A stretch of DNA of 64,000 nucleotides from Butyricicoccus_A sp963601915 (GCA_963601915.1 CAVCGL010000001.1:124001-188000); one strand, 5' to 3'. Positions 1 to 8,623 are shown, numbered from the stretch's first letter. Notes: a model not told the origin generated them from the sequence alone. Translations and numbers: made by a program.

Positions 1-28
1 AAACCACCGGTTTTACCGGTGGTTTTGT
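1..28. terminator. Bidirectional hairpin terminator at the window edge
   Basis: An inverted repeat AAACCACCGGT / ACCGGTGGTTTT with a very short loop, with A-run on one side and T-run on the other, so it can terminate in either direction. It lies 3 bases past the stop of the minus-strand HAD gene and probably ends that transcript. Confidence 0.7.
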
Positions 29-31
29 GAT

Positions 32-682
32 TTACAGGGATAATAACAGATCTTTCAGCTGTGCTGGTGTTTCGACGATATGCGCAGCGTGGTGGGCTTC
101 TGCTTCCTCTCGGCTGCCAAAACCATACAAGACATACGTGCAGTCAATGCCATGCTTGCGGGAGCCTTCCACATCGAACAAGCGATCTCCGATCATTTCG
201 ACGTCGGATGGATCTGGATTTCCGGCGCGCTGCAATGCCAGTTCGACAATTTGCTCTTTAGCATCCATTTTACCATCCAATGTGGCACCGCAAATGGCTT
301 CTAAATACGGCGTCAATCCGAATTTGTCTGCAATGCGGGTAGAAAAGGCTTCTGGTTTGCTGGTGACCATAAAGCAGCGTTTTCCTGCGTCATTTAAGGC
401 TTTTAGCATCTCTGGGATGCCATCATAGACGCGATTTTCAAACAGACCGCCGGTTGAATATCTGGCGCGGTAATCGCGGACAGCCTGCTGCGCTTGTTCT
501 TTGTTCATGCCTGCAATATCCATGAAGCTGTCAATGAGCGGGGGCCCGATAAAACGGCGCAGATCTTCCTCAGACGGATAAGGCCAATGCTGTAAATCCA
601 ACGCATGACGGACACAATTTAAGATTCCCTCGCCGGAATCGGTTAATGTTCCGTCGAGATCAAAAAAGAAAATATGTTTCAT
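32..682 (-). CDS. HAD-family phosphatase (phosphoglycolate phosphatase-like)
   Basis: 216-residue cytosolic hydrolase of the HAD superfamily, Gph/PpaX-like group. Motif I FFDLDGTLTD sits at the N-terminus (nucleophile and acid/base Asp in DLD), a helical cap follows (about residues 17-85), the motif II region is MVTSKP, and motif IV is MIGDRLFDVEGS. It should hydrolyse a small phosphate ester in a Mg-dependent manner; the substrate cannot be read from the sequence (phosphoglycolate, pyrophosphate or a nucleotide are typical). The ATG at 682 is preceded by a weak GGAGATTTGAT-type ribosome site. It is a single gene facing the window edge, followed by a hairpin terminator. Confidence 0.85.
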   Translation of the reverse strand: MKHIFFFDLDGTLTDSGEGILNCVRHALDLQHWPYPSEEDLRRFIGPPLIDSFMDIAGMNKEQAQQAVRDYRARYSTGGLFENRVYDGIPEMLKALNDAGKRCFMVTSKPEAFSTRIADKFGLTPYLEAICGATLDGKMDAKEQIVELALQRAGNPDPSDVEMIGDRLFDVEGSRKHGIDCTYVLYGFGSREEAEAHHAAHIVETPAQLKDLLLSL

Positions 683-748
683 ATCAAATCTCCTGTTTGG
701 TAATAAGACTTGATATGAGTGTATCAGATTTTGTCCGTTCCTGCAAGG

Positions 749-1441
749 TTAGAGCTGGGATTCCAAGGTGCGGCGCAGTTTGAGCAGAGCTTTTTTCTCA
801 ATGCGGGAGATGTACGAGCGGGAGATCGCATATTGTTTGGCGGTTTCGCGCTGCGTGAGCGGCGGCTGACCGGTCAAACCATAACGCAGACGAATAATTT
901 CTCGTTCCCGCGGCTCCAATGCCTGCATCGCGCGAAACAGCAGCTGGCCTTGATCGCTGTTGTCCACCTGCTCTAAGCCATGGTCATGGCTGGATAAAAC
1001 ATCCATCAGAGACAAGGAGCTGCCATCTCCGTCTTGCTCCATCGGTTCATCCAGAGAAATGTCTCCGGCGTATTTCTTCACGGCGCGGAAATGCATGAGG
1101 ATTTCATTTTCAATACAACGGGAAACATAGGTCGCAAGGCGCACGTTTTTATCCGGATCGAAAGTAGAGATGCCCTTGATAAGCCCGATGGTTCCAATGG
1201 AAATCAGATCGTCGGTTTCTGAGGAAGCGGCATAATATTTTTTGACAATATGCGCAACAAGACGAAGATTGTGTTCGATGAGCATTTCACGGGCTTGTGT
1301 GTCACCCTTTTGCATGGCTGCAATACAGGCGGCTTCTTGCTCGGCGCTGAGCGGACGGGGAAAAGAGCCGGAGGGAGAAGAAACACGCAGAATGCAAAAG
1401 GCGGCACCGCAGATGAGCGCCGTTGTAAGAGAAATTAACAT
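749..1441 (-). CDS. sigK: RNA polymerase sporulation sigma factor SigK
   Basis: 230-residue sigma-70 family factor. I choose the ATG at 1441 (ribosome site GGAAGGTG five bases upstream) over an ATG at 1513, because the protein then begins with a hydrophobic segment (MLISLTTALICGAAFCILRV) like the cleavable pro-sequence of pro-sigma-K. Region 2 follows (EHNLRLVAHIVKKYY, DLISIGTIGLIKGI, ATYVSRCIENEI) and region 4 ends in an HTH (TQRETAKQYAISRSYISRIEKKAL). In spore formers it directs late mother-cell transcription after removal of the pro-sequence. The gene is uninterrupted: no skin-type element splits it. A sequence CATATGCTA (1469-1477, minus strand) resembles the CATANNNTA -10 of sigma-K promoters, compatible with mother-cell autoregulation. 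Closely related SigE/SigG-type factors are the alternative, but the pro-sequence and motifs favour SigK. Confidence 0.88.
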   Translation of the reverse strand: MLISLTTALICGAAFCILRVSSPSGSFPRPLSAEQEAACIAAMQKGDTQAREMLIEHNLRLVAHIVKKYYAASSETDDLISIGTIGLIKGISTFDPDKNVRLATYVSRCIENEILMHFRAVKKYAGDISLDEPMEQDGDGSSLSLMDVLSSHDHGLEQVDNSDQGQLLFRAMQALEPREREIIRLRYGLTGQPPLTQRETAKQYAISRSYISRIEKKALLKLRRTLESQL

Positions 1442-1566
1442 ACAATCACCTTCCACTTCGGAATGCTTTAGCATATGCTGAGAGAAGTTGTCTGGTGCAT
1501 CTCTGGTAAACAAAACTCCAGCATGTAGAGACGAGAAAAGATTTTTTTACATTTTTGAAATTCTGA

Positions 1567-1595
1567 TTGAGAAAGTGCCGGATTCACGCTATAAT
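1567..1595 (+). promoter_or_regulatory. Sigma-A promoter for the methyltransferase operon
   Basis: TTGAGA (1567-1572), 17-base spacer, TATAAT (1590-1595), about 60 bases before the ATG at 1655. Confidence 0.75.
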
Positions 1596-1654
1596 ACGGA
1601 TATAAGGAAAGTTTGATTAGGAGGCTAACGGATAAGAAGAGGAGAGAGGTAGCT

Positions 1655-2440
1655 ATGGATAAAAATATGATACTCTCTGGTGTGTCGGAGACCATGCTGC
1701 AAACAGTCTATGCCAGAGCAAAAGAGAGTAAAGGCAGAGGTGTAATCTGTGATCCGAAATCTGAGGAAATGATTAGAAAACTGGACTATGATTTTTCACT
1801 TGCGGATACGGATAAGGCCATGCATAGTGGCGTGATTGCCCGTACCATCGTGTTGGACCACTTGGTTTCTGGATGGCTTGCGAAGAACCCGAATGCTGTT
1901 GTGGTGAATATCGCTTGTGGGCTGGATACTCGGTGCTATCGGATGAGCGGTTACACCCATTGGTACAACCTCGACTTGCCGGAAGTTATTGCTGTACGAA
2001 AAAAACTTTTGCCGGAAAACGGCAGAATCTCGCAGATCGCTATGTCTGCTATGGATGATTGGGGATGCGAGATTGAAGAACAAGAAAATTCGATATTGGT
2101 CATTGTTGAGGGATTGACTATGTATTTGAATAAAAGGGACGTTATATGTATTTTTGATGTGATTGCAGAGCGATTTCATGCGGCAACGGTATTTGTGGAA
2201 ACGATGAATCCGCTCGTTGCGAAGCGATTGAAGGAAAAATCAATTGAAGGCAGCCATGCGAAATTCACATGGGGTGTAAAAAACGGTGCGGCTTTAGCCA
2301 AACTGTTGCCAGACTTTCACTTGATAGAAGAGCACTGTTTGACGGAAGGTATGGCGGCGTTTATTCCAATCTATAAGGTGCTGGACAAGATTCCTGCTGT
2401 ACGTAACATCTCCAACAAAATCATTGTTTTAGAGAGATAG
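1655..2440 (+). CDS. SAM-dependent methyltransferase, leucine carboxyl methyltransferase-like family
   Basis: 261 residues. Start at ATG 1655 because GGAGAGAGG lies directly upstream; an upstream in-frame codon at 1613 has no comparable site. The SAM-binding motif VVNIACGLDTRCYR (about residues 79-92) followed by WYNLDLPEV, and VEGLTMYL further on, are characteristic of the LCMT/TcmP (PPM-type) O-methyltransferases, which methylate carboxyl groups of proteins or small molecules. First gene of a three-gene plus-strand unit with an ATC-hydrolase-like and a ketopantoate-reductase-like protein (gaps of about 33 and 25 bases), so a small-molecule role is likely, but the substrate is unknown. Confidence 0.8.
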   Translation: MDKNMILSGVSETMLQTVYARAKESKGRGVICDPKSEEMIRKLDYDFSLADTDKAMHSGVIARTIVLDHLVSGWLAKNPNAVVVNIACGLDTRCYRMSGYTHWYNLDLPEVIAVRKKLLPENGRISQIAMSAMDDWGCEIEEQENSILVIVEGLTMYLNKRDVICIFDVIAERFHAATVFVETMNPLVAKRLKEKSIEGSHAKFTWGVKNGAALAKLLPDFHLIEEHCLTEGMAAFIPIYKVLDKIPAVRNISNKIIVLER

Positions 2441-2473
2441 AGGCTCTATAAACGGCTATATTGGAGGCGCGTG

Positions 2474-3178
2474 ATGAAAGATTATGAATTGCAGTTTGAT
2501 CGAAATTGTCATTTACTGTATTCCAAGTCATGTAAAAAACAGATACAAAAGAAGATTGCGCAGCATTATCCTAAGGCAGAACAAGCAGCAATTTGGGAAC
2601 AGGTACAACAGCAATATGTGGATTTTCTCTCGGATTGGCGAACCGATTTGGGCGGCAGAAAAAATTTTCACAACGGAAAGGGCGGAAATTATGACTGTAT
2701 TGCCCTGATGGCTTATTATGTAGTTTGCAAAGAAGTCACAAGTCTTACGGAAATCGAAGAGATGGAGGGAAATTTGTTTCTGCCAGCGTTTCGCATTCTT
2801 TCTAAATTTGTGGACTGTAACAAGCCGTTGTTCAAAAGACTGCTGTACAAATCTTTCCAAAACGCGAAGCGTCAATGTGACAAATGGGGAGATTTTCAGA
2901 TGAATGTCGCGTCATTTGATCCTGAAAAACCGATTTATTATGAGTTCACCACTTGTCCGACAGCAGAGTTTGCTAAGAAGCATAACCTGCTGGAAGTTAT
3001 GCCTGCTTTCTGCAATCCAGACTTTGCATCTATGGAACTGCTTCATGCAAAGCTAGTGAGAAAAAACACTTGCGCCAACGGCGACAAGTGTGATTATACA
3101 ATTTGTGGAGACAAAGATCCTTATCTCCGAGGACATCCGGAATATCAGGATGAGGCGGGCTATCGCAGAAACAAATGA
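2474..3178 (+). CDS. L-2-amino-thiazoline-4-carboxylic acid (ATC) hydrolase-like protein
   Basis: About 234 residues. ATG 2474 is preferred to GTG 2471 because GGAGG (2463-2467) is then spaced six bases. The C-terminal half carries signatures of the ATC-hydrolase family as I know it: TTCPTAEFAKKHN, PAFCNPDFASMEL, LHAKLVRKNTCANGDKCDY, rich in conserved Cys residues. The name-giving enzyme opens the thiazoline ring of L-ATC to N-carbamoyl-cysteine, but most family members in Clostridia are uncharacterised and may act on other substrates. No signal peptide or membrane segment. Lies in the methyltransferase unit. Confidence 0.72.
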   Translation: MKDYELQFDRNCHLLYSKSCKKQIQKKIAQHYPKAEQAAIWEQVQQQYVDFLSDWRTDLGGRKNFHNGKGGNYDCIALMAYYVVCKEVTSLTEIEEMEGNLFLPAFRILSKFVDCNKPLFKRLLYKSFQNAKRQCDKWGDFQMNVASFDPEKPIYYEFTTCPTAEFAKKHNLLEVMPAFCNPDFASMELLHAKLVRKNTCANGDKCDYTICGDKDPYLRGHPEYQDEAGYRRNK

Positions 3179-3203
3179 TACATGAAAACAGGAGATTTTT
3201 ACA

Positions 3204-4130
3204 ATGAGGATTTTAGTATTTGGTGCGGGCGTACTTGGATGTAATCTTGCAAGGAATTTATTTCGTGCTGGAAAAGATGTAACATTGCTTGCACGGGGAA
3301 AATGGGCAGAGCAGATCCAAACAAATGGTTTGCGGATCAGGAATATATTTTCTCCGCGTACATCGGTCAGCCATGTTTCGGTAGTAACCGAACTTGTACC
3401 GAATGATCGGTATGATGTAATATTTGTTGCCGTGCAATATACACAACTTAACGCGGTTATTGATGTTCTGCGCGAAAACGAAACAAAAAATATTGTTTTT
3501 GTCGGCAACAATGTGCGTGCTTCGGAAGTGGCTGCATGTTTGCCGGAGAAAAATATCCTGTTTGCTTTTGCGAGCTCAGCAGGACATCGGGAGCCTGAGC
3601 GCGTCGTTTCGATTGATCTGCGTAAGATTACAATTGGACAGCTCCGTGGTTCACATTCAAACGAAGCATTGATTGGACAAATTTTTGATGGGACAAAGTA
3701 TAGCGTGCAATATGAGCCTAATATGGGTGATTATCTCTTGTGTCATGCCGCATTTGTGCTTCCTGCTGTTTTCGCCTGTTATAAAACGGATGGTCATTTA
3801 AAAGAGGTCAAAAAGGACAATGATTATCTGAACCGATTGATTACTGCCAATGTTGAGGGCTATCGTGCTATAAAAAATGCCGGACATGAAATCTTACCCA
3901 AACAGGATGCAGATTTTGAGAGTACGGCATATCGAACAACTTGTTTTCGTTTTTTCAAACTCATGTGTGCGACTATTCTTGGAAAAATCTGTGCTTCCGA
4001 TCATGCCATGCATGCTGTTGAAGAAATGAATGCATTGAATCGAGATATGAAAACATTTTTTGATGCTAACGGGGAAGAATATCCGATATGGCAGGAGCTT
4101 GAAACGGAGTGCAGGGGATATTTGAAATGA
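3204..4130 (+). CDS. Ketopantoate reductase-like (ApbA/PanE family) oxidoreductase
   Basis: 308 residues. The N-terminus MRILVFGAGVLGCNLARNL is a Rossmann-fold NAD(P)-binding motif (GxGxxG), typical of ApbA/PanE. Family members reduce 2-ketopantoate to pantoate with NADPH. Here the C-terminal half is divergent and no other pantothenate genes are nearby, so a different 2-keto or carbonyl substrate tied to the neighbouring methyltransferase and ATC-hydrolase-like protein is plausible. AGGAGA before ATG 3204 supports the start. The unit ends with a strong terminator at 4155. Confidence 0.75.
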   Translation: MRILVFGAGVLGCNLARNLFRAGKDVTLLARGKWAEQIQTNGLRIRNIFSPRTSVSHVSVVTELVPNDRYDVIFVAVQYTQLNAVIDVLRENETKNIVFVGNNVRASEVAACLPEKNILFAFASSAGHREPERVVSIDLRKITIGQLRGSHSNEALIGQIFDGTKYSVQYEPNMGDYLLCHAAFVLPAVFACYKTDGHLKEVKKDNDYLNRLITANVEGYRAIKNAGHEILPKQDADFESTAYRTTCFRFFKLMCATILGKICASDHAMHAVEEMNALNRDMKTFFDANGEEYPIWQELETECRGYLK

Positions 4131-4154
4131 GATAGTTCTATAGCTTCATAAATA

Positions 4155-4194
4155 ACACGAGAGACATTTCTTATCGAAATGTCTCTCGTGTTTT
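4155..4194. terminator. Rho-independent terminator between convergent genes
   Basis: Perfect 16-bp stem (4155-4170 with 4176-4191), five-base loop TTATC, then TTTTG; on the minus strand the flanking run is weaker. It separates the plus-strand three-gene unit from the minus-strand flavodoxin gene. Confidence 0.9.
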
Positions 4195-4209
4195 GTAAAA
4201 TGTGCGATT

Positions 4210-4896
4210 TTATTTGTCGGAAAGTTTTAGATCATTCACCCAATCGGCAACTTCAGTCTGGCTTGCGCCGCTGCTGAAGCGCTGACCTTCCTGCCAATCA
4301 CCGGTGCCCGCCATCTGGGAAAGCAGGTCTCCGCTCTGTCCCATACCGGAAGAGGAAGAGGTGGCGAAGGGAATCACCGTCTTGCCGTTGAAGTCATTGT
4401 TCTTTACAAAATTGTCAACCGGCCATGCGGCAATACCCCACCAGATCGGATAACCGATGAAAACGGTATCGTACTGGTCCCAGTTTTCCACTTCTGTTGT
4501 GGTAAGCGGCACATCGCGGAGAGATTCATCATCATGCTCTTTGCTGACGCGGCTGTCCTCGTTGGTCCAATCCAAATCATCCGAAGTGTATGGTTCTGTC
4601 GGCGTGATTTCAAATACATCGGCATTTGCGGCATCTGCGATGTCTTTTGCCACACGCGCGGTGTTGCCGGATGCGGAGTAGTACACAACCAGAACCTTAC
4701 TGCCGTCAGAACTGGTATTGTTGCTTGCGGAATTGTTTGTTGCCGTTTCCGCCTGCTGCGTGCCGGAACCAGAGCCTTGTGTTGGCGTGTTCTGGGAAGA
4801 AGATGTCGATGCATTGCCGCTCTGTCCGCAGGCAGTCAGAGAGAACAGCATGATGCCTGCCAAGAGCAGACTGTTCCACTTTCGGAAAAATTTCAT
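4210..4896 (-). CDS. Flavodoxin-domain lipoprotein
   Basis: 228 residues. N-terminal lipoprotein signal: KFFRKW then a hydrophobic stretch ending LFSLTAC, lipidation at Cys23. A Ser/Thr/Asn/Gln-rich linker (about 24-66) leads to a flavodoxin_4-type domain: VLVVYYSASGNTARVAKDIA is the FMN phosphate-binding loop, and VFIGYPIWWGIAAWPV is the second flavin-contact loop. So it is a surface-anchored FMN protein outside the membrane, probably an electron carrier or quinone/thiol-related reductase. Co-directional with an aldo/keto reductase 24 bases upstream, an FMN reductase and a YqhD-like dehydrogenase; these likely form one redox operon. Confidence 0.85.
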   Translation of the reverse strand: MKFFRKWNSLLLAGIMLFSLTACGQSGNASTSSSQNTPTQGSGSGTQQAETATNNSASNNTSSDGSKVLVVYYSASGNTARVAKDIADAANADVFEITPTEPYTSDDLDWTNEDSRVSKEHDDESLRDVPLTTTEVENWDQYDTVFIGYPIWWGIAAWPVDNFVKNNDFNGKTVIPFATSSSSGMGQSGDLLSQMAGTGDWQEGQRFSSGASQTEVADWVNDLKLSDK

Positions 4897-4920
4897 AGTG
4901 CATTTCCTCCTAAAAATGTA

Positions 4921-5922
4921 TTATTGTTTTACTATGCGGCTTCCGCCGAATACTTGAGACATCTTCATGCCGTCAAGCGCTTTGTCGATAGCAGCGACTT
5001 CCTTGGCGGATAGGATAACATCTGCCGCGTCGGCGTTTTCAGTCAGGCGGCTCAGCTTGCGCGTGCCGGGAATCGGAACGATATACGGCTTTTTGCACAG
5101 CATCCAAGCGAGAGAAATTTGAGCAGGAGTTGCCTGCTTTTCCTGTGCGAGCTGATGCAGCAGTGCTAACAACTCTTGATTCTGGTCGATGCCATCCGAT
5201 TGGAACTGCGGCATATTGCTTCGATAATCGTATTTTTTGTCGAAGTTTTCGTTTTTGCCGTATCGTCCGGAAAGAAAACCATTTGCCAGTGGAGAAAATG
5301 CCACGTAACCGATGTGCAGCTGCTCCAAAACAGGGAATAGATTTTCATGCCAGCGTGCCATCATAGAATAGCGGTTTTCTACCGCTGTTACCGGGCAGAC
5401 GGCATGTGCTCGCCGCAAATAGTCCTCGTTGGCTTCGGAAATGCCCCAATGCAGTATCTTTCCCTCTTTTATCAGAGAAGCCATTACATCCGCCACTTCT
5501 TCAGGGGCTGTATTGACATCAATACGGTGTTGAAAATACAGGTCGATATGATCCGTATGCAAACGTGTCAGCGATCCTTCTACTGATTCACGAATTCGCT
5601 TCGGGCTGGAATCGGTAACGATAGGATATGGAACCTGATGACTGGATAAATCAAAACGAATACCAAACTTGGTTGCAATCTTCACTTTGTCACGATACGG
5701 AGCCAATGCTTCTCCTACAAGTCGTTCATTATCATAGGGGTTTTCCTGAGGGCCGTAGATTTCTGCGGTATCGAAGAAGGTATATCCCATATCAACTGCT
5801 TGTGCCAGCAGTTCCGTCATTTCTTTTTTATCTGCGGGTGCACCGTAAGCGTGACTCATACCCATACAGCCCAAGCCGATGGAAGATACTGTAAGATCTG
5901 TTCCTAATGTACGATACTGCAT
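4921..5922 (-). CDS. Aldo/keto reductase
   Basis: 333 residues, full length for the family. It begins MQYRTLGTDLTVSSIGLGCMGM, typical of the AKR group of general NADPH-dependent carbonyl reductases. Catalytic residues can be placed: Asp and Tyr in FFDTAEIYGP, Lys in KIATKFG, His in YFQHRID. The NADPH-binding C-terminus is IVPIPGTRKLSRLTENADA. Likely reduces aldehydes or ketones in the cytosol. It directly follows the FMN reductase gene (stop-start gap about 1 base) and shares its operon with other redox enzymes, suggesting a carbonyl or electrophile detoxification role; the physiological substrate is unknown. Confidence 0.9.
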   Translation of the reverse strand: MQYRTLGTDLTVSSIGLGCMGMSHAYGAPADKKEMTELLAQAVDMGYTFFDTAEIYGPQENPYDNERLVGEALAPYRDKVKIATKFGIRFDLSSHQVPYPIVTDSSPKRIRESVEGSLTRLHTDHIDLYFQHRIDVNTAPEEVADVMASLIKEGKILHWGISEANEDYLRRAHAVCPVTAVENRYSMMARWHENLFPVLEQLHIGYVAFSPLANGFLSGRYGKNENFDKKYDYRSNMPQFQSDGIDQNQELLALLHQLAQEKQATPAQISLAWMLCKKPYIVPIPGTRKLSRLTENADAADVILSAKEVAAIDKALDGMKMSQVFGGSRIVKQ

Positions 5923-5923
5923 A

Positions 5924-6373
5924 TTATACGTCCTTACTCAGCTTGGCAGCTTCGTTCTTGTTGGTTGCCATGCCGCCATAAGTCATACCGTACAGCGCGG
6001 CGAAGCGCTTCATGGTGTATTCACCGGCTTCCAGCATCCATTTTTCCGGTGCAGCACCTTGGAATACGAAATACAGCTTACGACCGGACAGAGATCCGTT
6101 TTCCACATAACCATAGAAACGGTCAAGAACGTTGCGGACACTGCCACAAATATTGTGCCAATATATCGGTGAGCCAATCACGACAATATCTGCCGTTTTT
6201 ATCGCAGAAATGACAGTATCAAGTCCATCGTTAGGGAGATTTTGCCCATAAGCACCGATTGTGTAATCGGTTAAGTTTACGGTTTCATAAGACTTGCCCT
6301 TGAGTAAATCTGCTGCCAGTGCAGCCGTGTTGCCGTTTTTGTTTGGGCTTCCGTTGATAAATACAATACGCAT
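5924..6373 (-). CDS. Flavodoxin-like NAD(P)H-dependent FMN reductase
   Basis: 149 residues from ATG 6373, which has AAGGAGG seven to ten bases upstream; an in-frame codon at 6400 would overlap the upstream gene and lacks a site. MRIVFINGSPNKNGNT is the FMN-phosphate loop and IVVIGSPIYWHNICGSV the second flavin loop of the NADPH-dependent FMN reductase/flavodoxin_2 fold. A soluble flavoprotein probably supplying or using reduced flavin. It sits between the YqhD-like alcohol dehydrogenase (18-base gap) and the aldo/keto reductase. Confidence 0.85.
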   Translation of the reverse strand: MRIVFINGSPNKNGNTAALAADLLKGKSYETVNLTDYTIGAYGQNLPNDGLDTVISAIKTADIVVIGSPIYWHNICGSVRNVLDRFYGYVENGSLSGRKLYFVFQGAAPEKWMLEAGEYTMKRFAALYGMTYGGMATNKNEAAKLSKDV

Positions 6374-6390
6374 AAGAAAGAACCTCCTTG

Positions 6391-7548
6391 TTAACGGCAT
6401 TCCATCAGAATGTCATAAATTTCATCGTGGGTCAATTTCTTGCAGCAGCCAGCCGTGAGGACAGTAGAATCAGCGATTGCGCGGAAATCGGTATCAGCCG
6501 GAATATGCATATCTGTAAAGGTGGTAGGCAGACCAATTTCCTTGATAAAAGCTGCCAATGCTTCGATACCGGCAAGAGCTGTCGCTTTTTCTGTGCCGTT
6601 TGGTGCGATGCCCCAGACATTTTGTGCAAAGCGAGCAAAACGCTGGACGCCGGACGAATAGATATGACGATACAGAACCGGATGAATCACGGCAAGACCG
6701 GCACCGTGGTTGCAGTTGGTGTATGCGCCCAACTGGTGCTCCAGCATATGGCACTGAAAATCCGTAATCTTTCCGATTTTCAGAATGCTGTTTTCCGCCA
6801 TGGCAGAAGCCCAAGCAAGCTCACTGCGGGCATTATAATTTTCGTGATCGGTCATCAGTACGCGAATGTTGCGAATGACACTGCGCATCACCGCTTCGTT
6901 GATGTCATCGGACAGGTTATTTTCCTCCGGCTTGCCGAAATACGTTTCCATGGCATGGCTCAAGGTATCAAATGCGCCGGAAATAACCTGTGGAAATGGA
7001 ACGGACATCGAATAATTGGGATCAAGAAAGGCAAAATCAGCCTGTGCGCCCCAAAGAGCACCCTTGATTTTCTTTTCCTCATGGGTAATTACCGCGCCGT
7101 TGTTCATCTCGGAACCGGTGCCAAATACCGTCACGATGGTGCCGAGCGGGATAAATTCGTTAGGCAGGTTGTGCTTGACAGTTTGCATGTCCCAGATGTC
7201 CTCGTCCAGCTTTGCCTGTGCCGAAATAATTTTGCAGCAGTCGGACACAGAACCGCCGCCGACAGCGAGAATCAAATCAACATGGTTTTCTTTTGCCAGC
7301 TTTGCGCCTTCCTGCACTTTTGCATAGGTCGGATTCGGCATGATGCCGGAAAATTCGACAACACGTTTGTTTTGTGCGCGGAGGATTTCTGTGACTTCCT
7401 CGTATACGCCGTTGAGCTTGATAGAGCCGCCGCCATAAGCAAGCATGACAGTCTCTCCATACTTTTTAAGCAGGCAGCCGAGGTATTCTTTCACGCCGCC
7501 CTTTCCAAAATAAACCTTCGTTTTGTTTTCAAAGATAAAGTTGTTCAT
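6391..7548 (-). CDS. Iron-containing alcohol dehydrogenase, YqhD/BDH-like
   Basis: 385 residues, group III metal-dependent alcohol dehydrogenase. NAD(P)-binding motif VDLILAVGGGSVSDCCK (residues about 89-105), GTGSEMN, and metal-ligand regions FDTLSHAMETYF and NCNHGAGLAVIHP. The opening MNNFIFENKTKVYFGKG is typical of YqhD/butanol dehydrogenases, which reduce short-chain aldehydes with NADPH. First gene of the minus-strand redox operon, divergent from a LysR regulator 145 bases away, so that regulator is its likely controller. A -10-like TATACT (7572-7577, minus) precedes it. Confidence 0.9.
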   Translation of the reverse strand: MNNFIFENKTKVYFGKGGVKEYLGCLLKKYGETVMLAYGGGSIKLNGVYEEVTEILRAQNKRVVEFSGIMPNPTYAKVQEGAKLAKENHVDLILAVGGGSVSDCCKIISAQAKLDEDIWDMQTVKHNLPNEFIPLGTIVTVFGTGSEMNNGAVITHEEKKIKGALWGAQADFAFLDPNYSMSVPFPQVISGAFDTLSHAMETYFGKPEENNLSDDINEAVMRSVIRNIRVLMTDHENYNARSELAWASAMAENSILKIGKITDFQCHMLEHQLGAYTNCNHGAGLAVIHPVLYRHIYSSGVQRFARFAQNVWGIAPNGTEKATALAGIEALAAFIKEIGLPTTFTDMHIPADTDFRAIADSTVLTAGCCKKLTHDEIYDILMECR

Positions 7549-7631
7549 AGCGATACATCCTTTCTATGCTTAGTATACTACATTTGAGAAAGGAGAAGAA
7601 GTTTCCTTTGGTTCATTTGTTTGAAGTCTAA

Positions 7632-7671
7632 GGTTATAACCGTTGACGAGAAAATACAGATTTTATATAAT
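7632..7671 (+). promoter_or_regulatory. LysR promoter with palindromic operator candidate
   Basis: TTGACG (7643-7648), 17 bases, TATAAT (7666-7671) drives the LysR gene. The palindrome GGTTATAACC (7632-7641) abuts the -35, and a partial copy TAACGG recurs near 7671; another GTTATAACGG lies at 8592. These may be binding sites of the regulator in the divergent yqhD-lysR interval. Confidence 0.55.
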
Positions 7672-7693
7672 AACGGTAAAAGGCGGTGAGAGC

Positions 7694-8593
7694 ATGTATA
7701 ATCCACAGTTGGAAACATTCATTCGGGTTGCAGACGCGGGCAGTTTTAATCGGGCTGCAGAACAGAGCTATGTTACACCGACGGCGGTGATGAAGCAGAT
7801 CAATTTACTGGAATCAAAATTGGGTGTGAAATTGTTTGAACGCACGCACCGCGGACTGACATTGACGCGGGCGGGCGAGTCACTGTACAGCGATGCAAAA
7901 TACATCATGCAGTACTGTAAAGATGCAGCGATTCGTGCGCAAAATGCGATGCAGGAAAATGATACAGTGATTCGCATTGGAACATCACCGATGACTCCGG
8001 CTCAAGTTCTTGTCGATTTATGGCCGAAGATTCATGAACATTGTCCGGAGATCAAATTTCAACTGGTTCCGTTTGAAAATACTTTGGAAAATGCACAGGA
8101 AATTCTAAAAAACTTGGGACACAACATTGACATCATTGCCGGTATCTTTGACGATACGATGCTGAACGTAAGACAGTGCGCTGGTTTTGAAATTTCTACA
8201 GAACCACTCTGCTGTGCAGTGTCCATCTATCACCCGCTTGCCAGAAAACAAAAGCTGCAAATACAGGACTTGTATGGAGAAAAATTCATGCTGATGCATC
8301 GCGGATGGAGCAGTCATGTCGATGCGCTCCGAGATGATATTTGGAAAAATCATGGACAGATTGAGATTGTCGATTTTGATTTTTATAGTGTAGATATTTT
8401 TAATCGCTGCGAAAACAGCCAGGATATATTGATGGCGGTGCAGGCTTGGGAAAATGTTCATCCGTTGCTGAAAGTAATTCCGGTAGAATGGGACCACAGC
8501 ATTCCCTATGGTCTGCTGCACTCGCCGGAACCGTCGGAAACCGTCAAACGCTTTTTGACTGCTCTGCAAACCGTCCTGCACGAGAAAACGTAG
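7694..8593 (+). CDS. LysR-family transcriptional regulator
   Basis: 299 residues from ATG 7694 (GGCGGTGAG upstream); the longer reading frame from 7643 would start inside the promoter. The N-terminal winged HTH reads YNPQLETFIRVADAGSFNRAAEQ...PTAVMKQINLLESKLGVKLFERTHRG; residues from about 90 form the periplasmic-binding-protein-like effector domain (TVIRIGTSPMTPAQVL onward). Divergent from the YqhD/AKR/flavodoxin operon and followed by a second FMN reductase, so it probably controls this redox island. The effector is unknown. Confidence 0.88.
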   Translation: MYNPQLETFIRVADAGSFNRAAEQSYVTPTAVMKQINLLESKLGVKLFERTHRGLTLTRAGESLYSDAKYIMQYCKDAAIRAQNAMQENDTVIRIGTSPMTPAQVLVDLWPKIHEHCPEIKFQLVPFENTLENAQEILKNLGHNIDIIAGIFDDTMLNVRQCAGFEISTEPLCCAVSIYHPLARKQKLQIQDLYGEKFMLMHRGWSSHVDALRDDIWKNHGQIEIVDFDFYSVDIFNRCENSQDILMAVQAWENVHPLLKVIPVEWDHSIPYGLLHSPEPSETVKRFLTALQTVLHEKT

Positions 8594-8623
8594 TTATAAC
8601 GGAAACGTAGAAACGAATAAACG

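Noticed and set aside
1468..1695. 75-codon minus-strand frame upstream of sigK
   Set aside because: Covers the divergent promoter region and start of the methyltransferase gene; no ribosome site or domain.
6388..7587. Plus-strand frame of 399 codons opposite the YqhD-like dehydrogenase
   Set aside because: The minus-strand protein has full alcohol dehydrogenase motifs; the antisense product has none.
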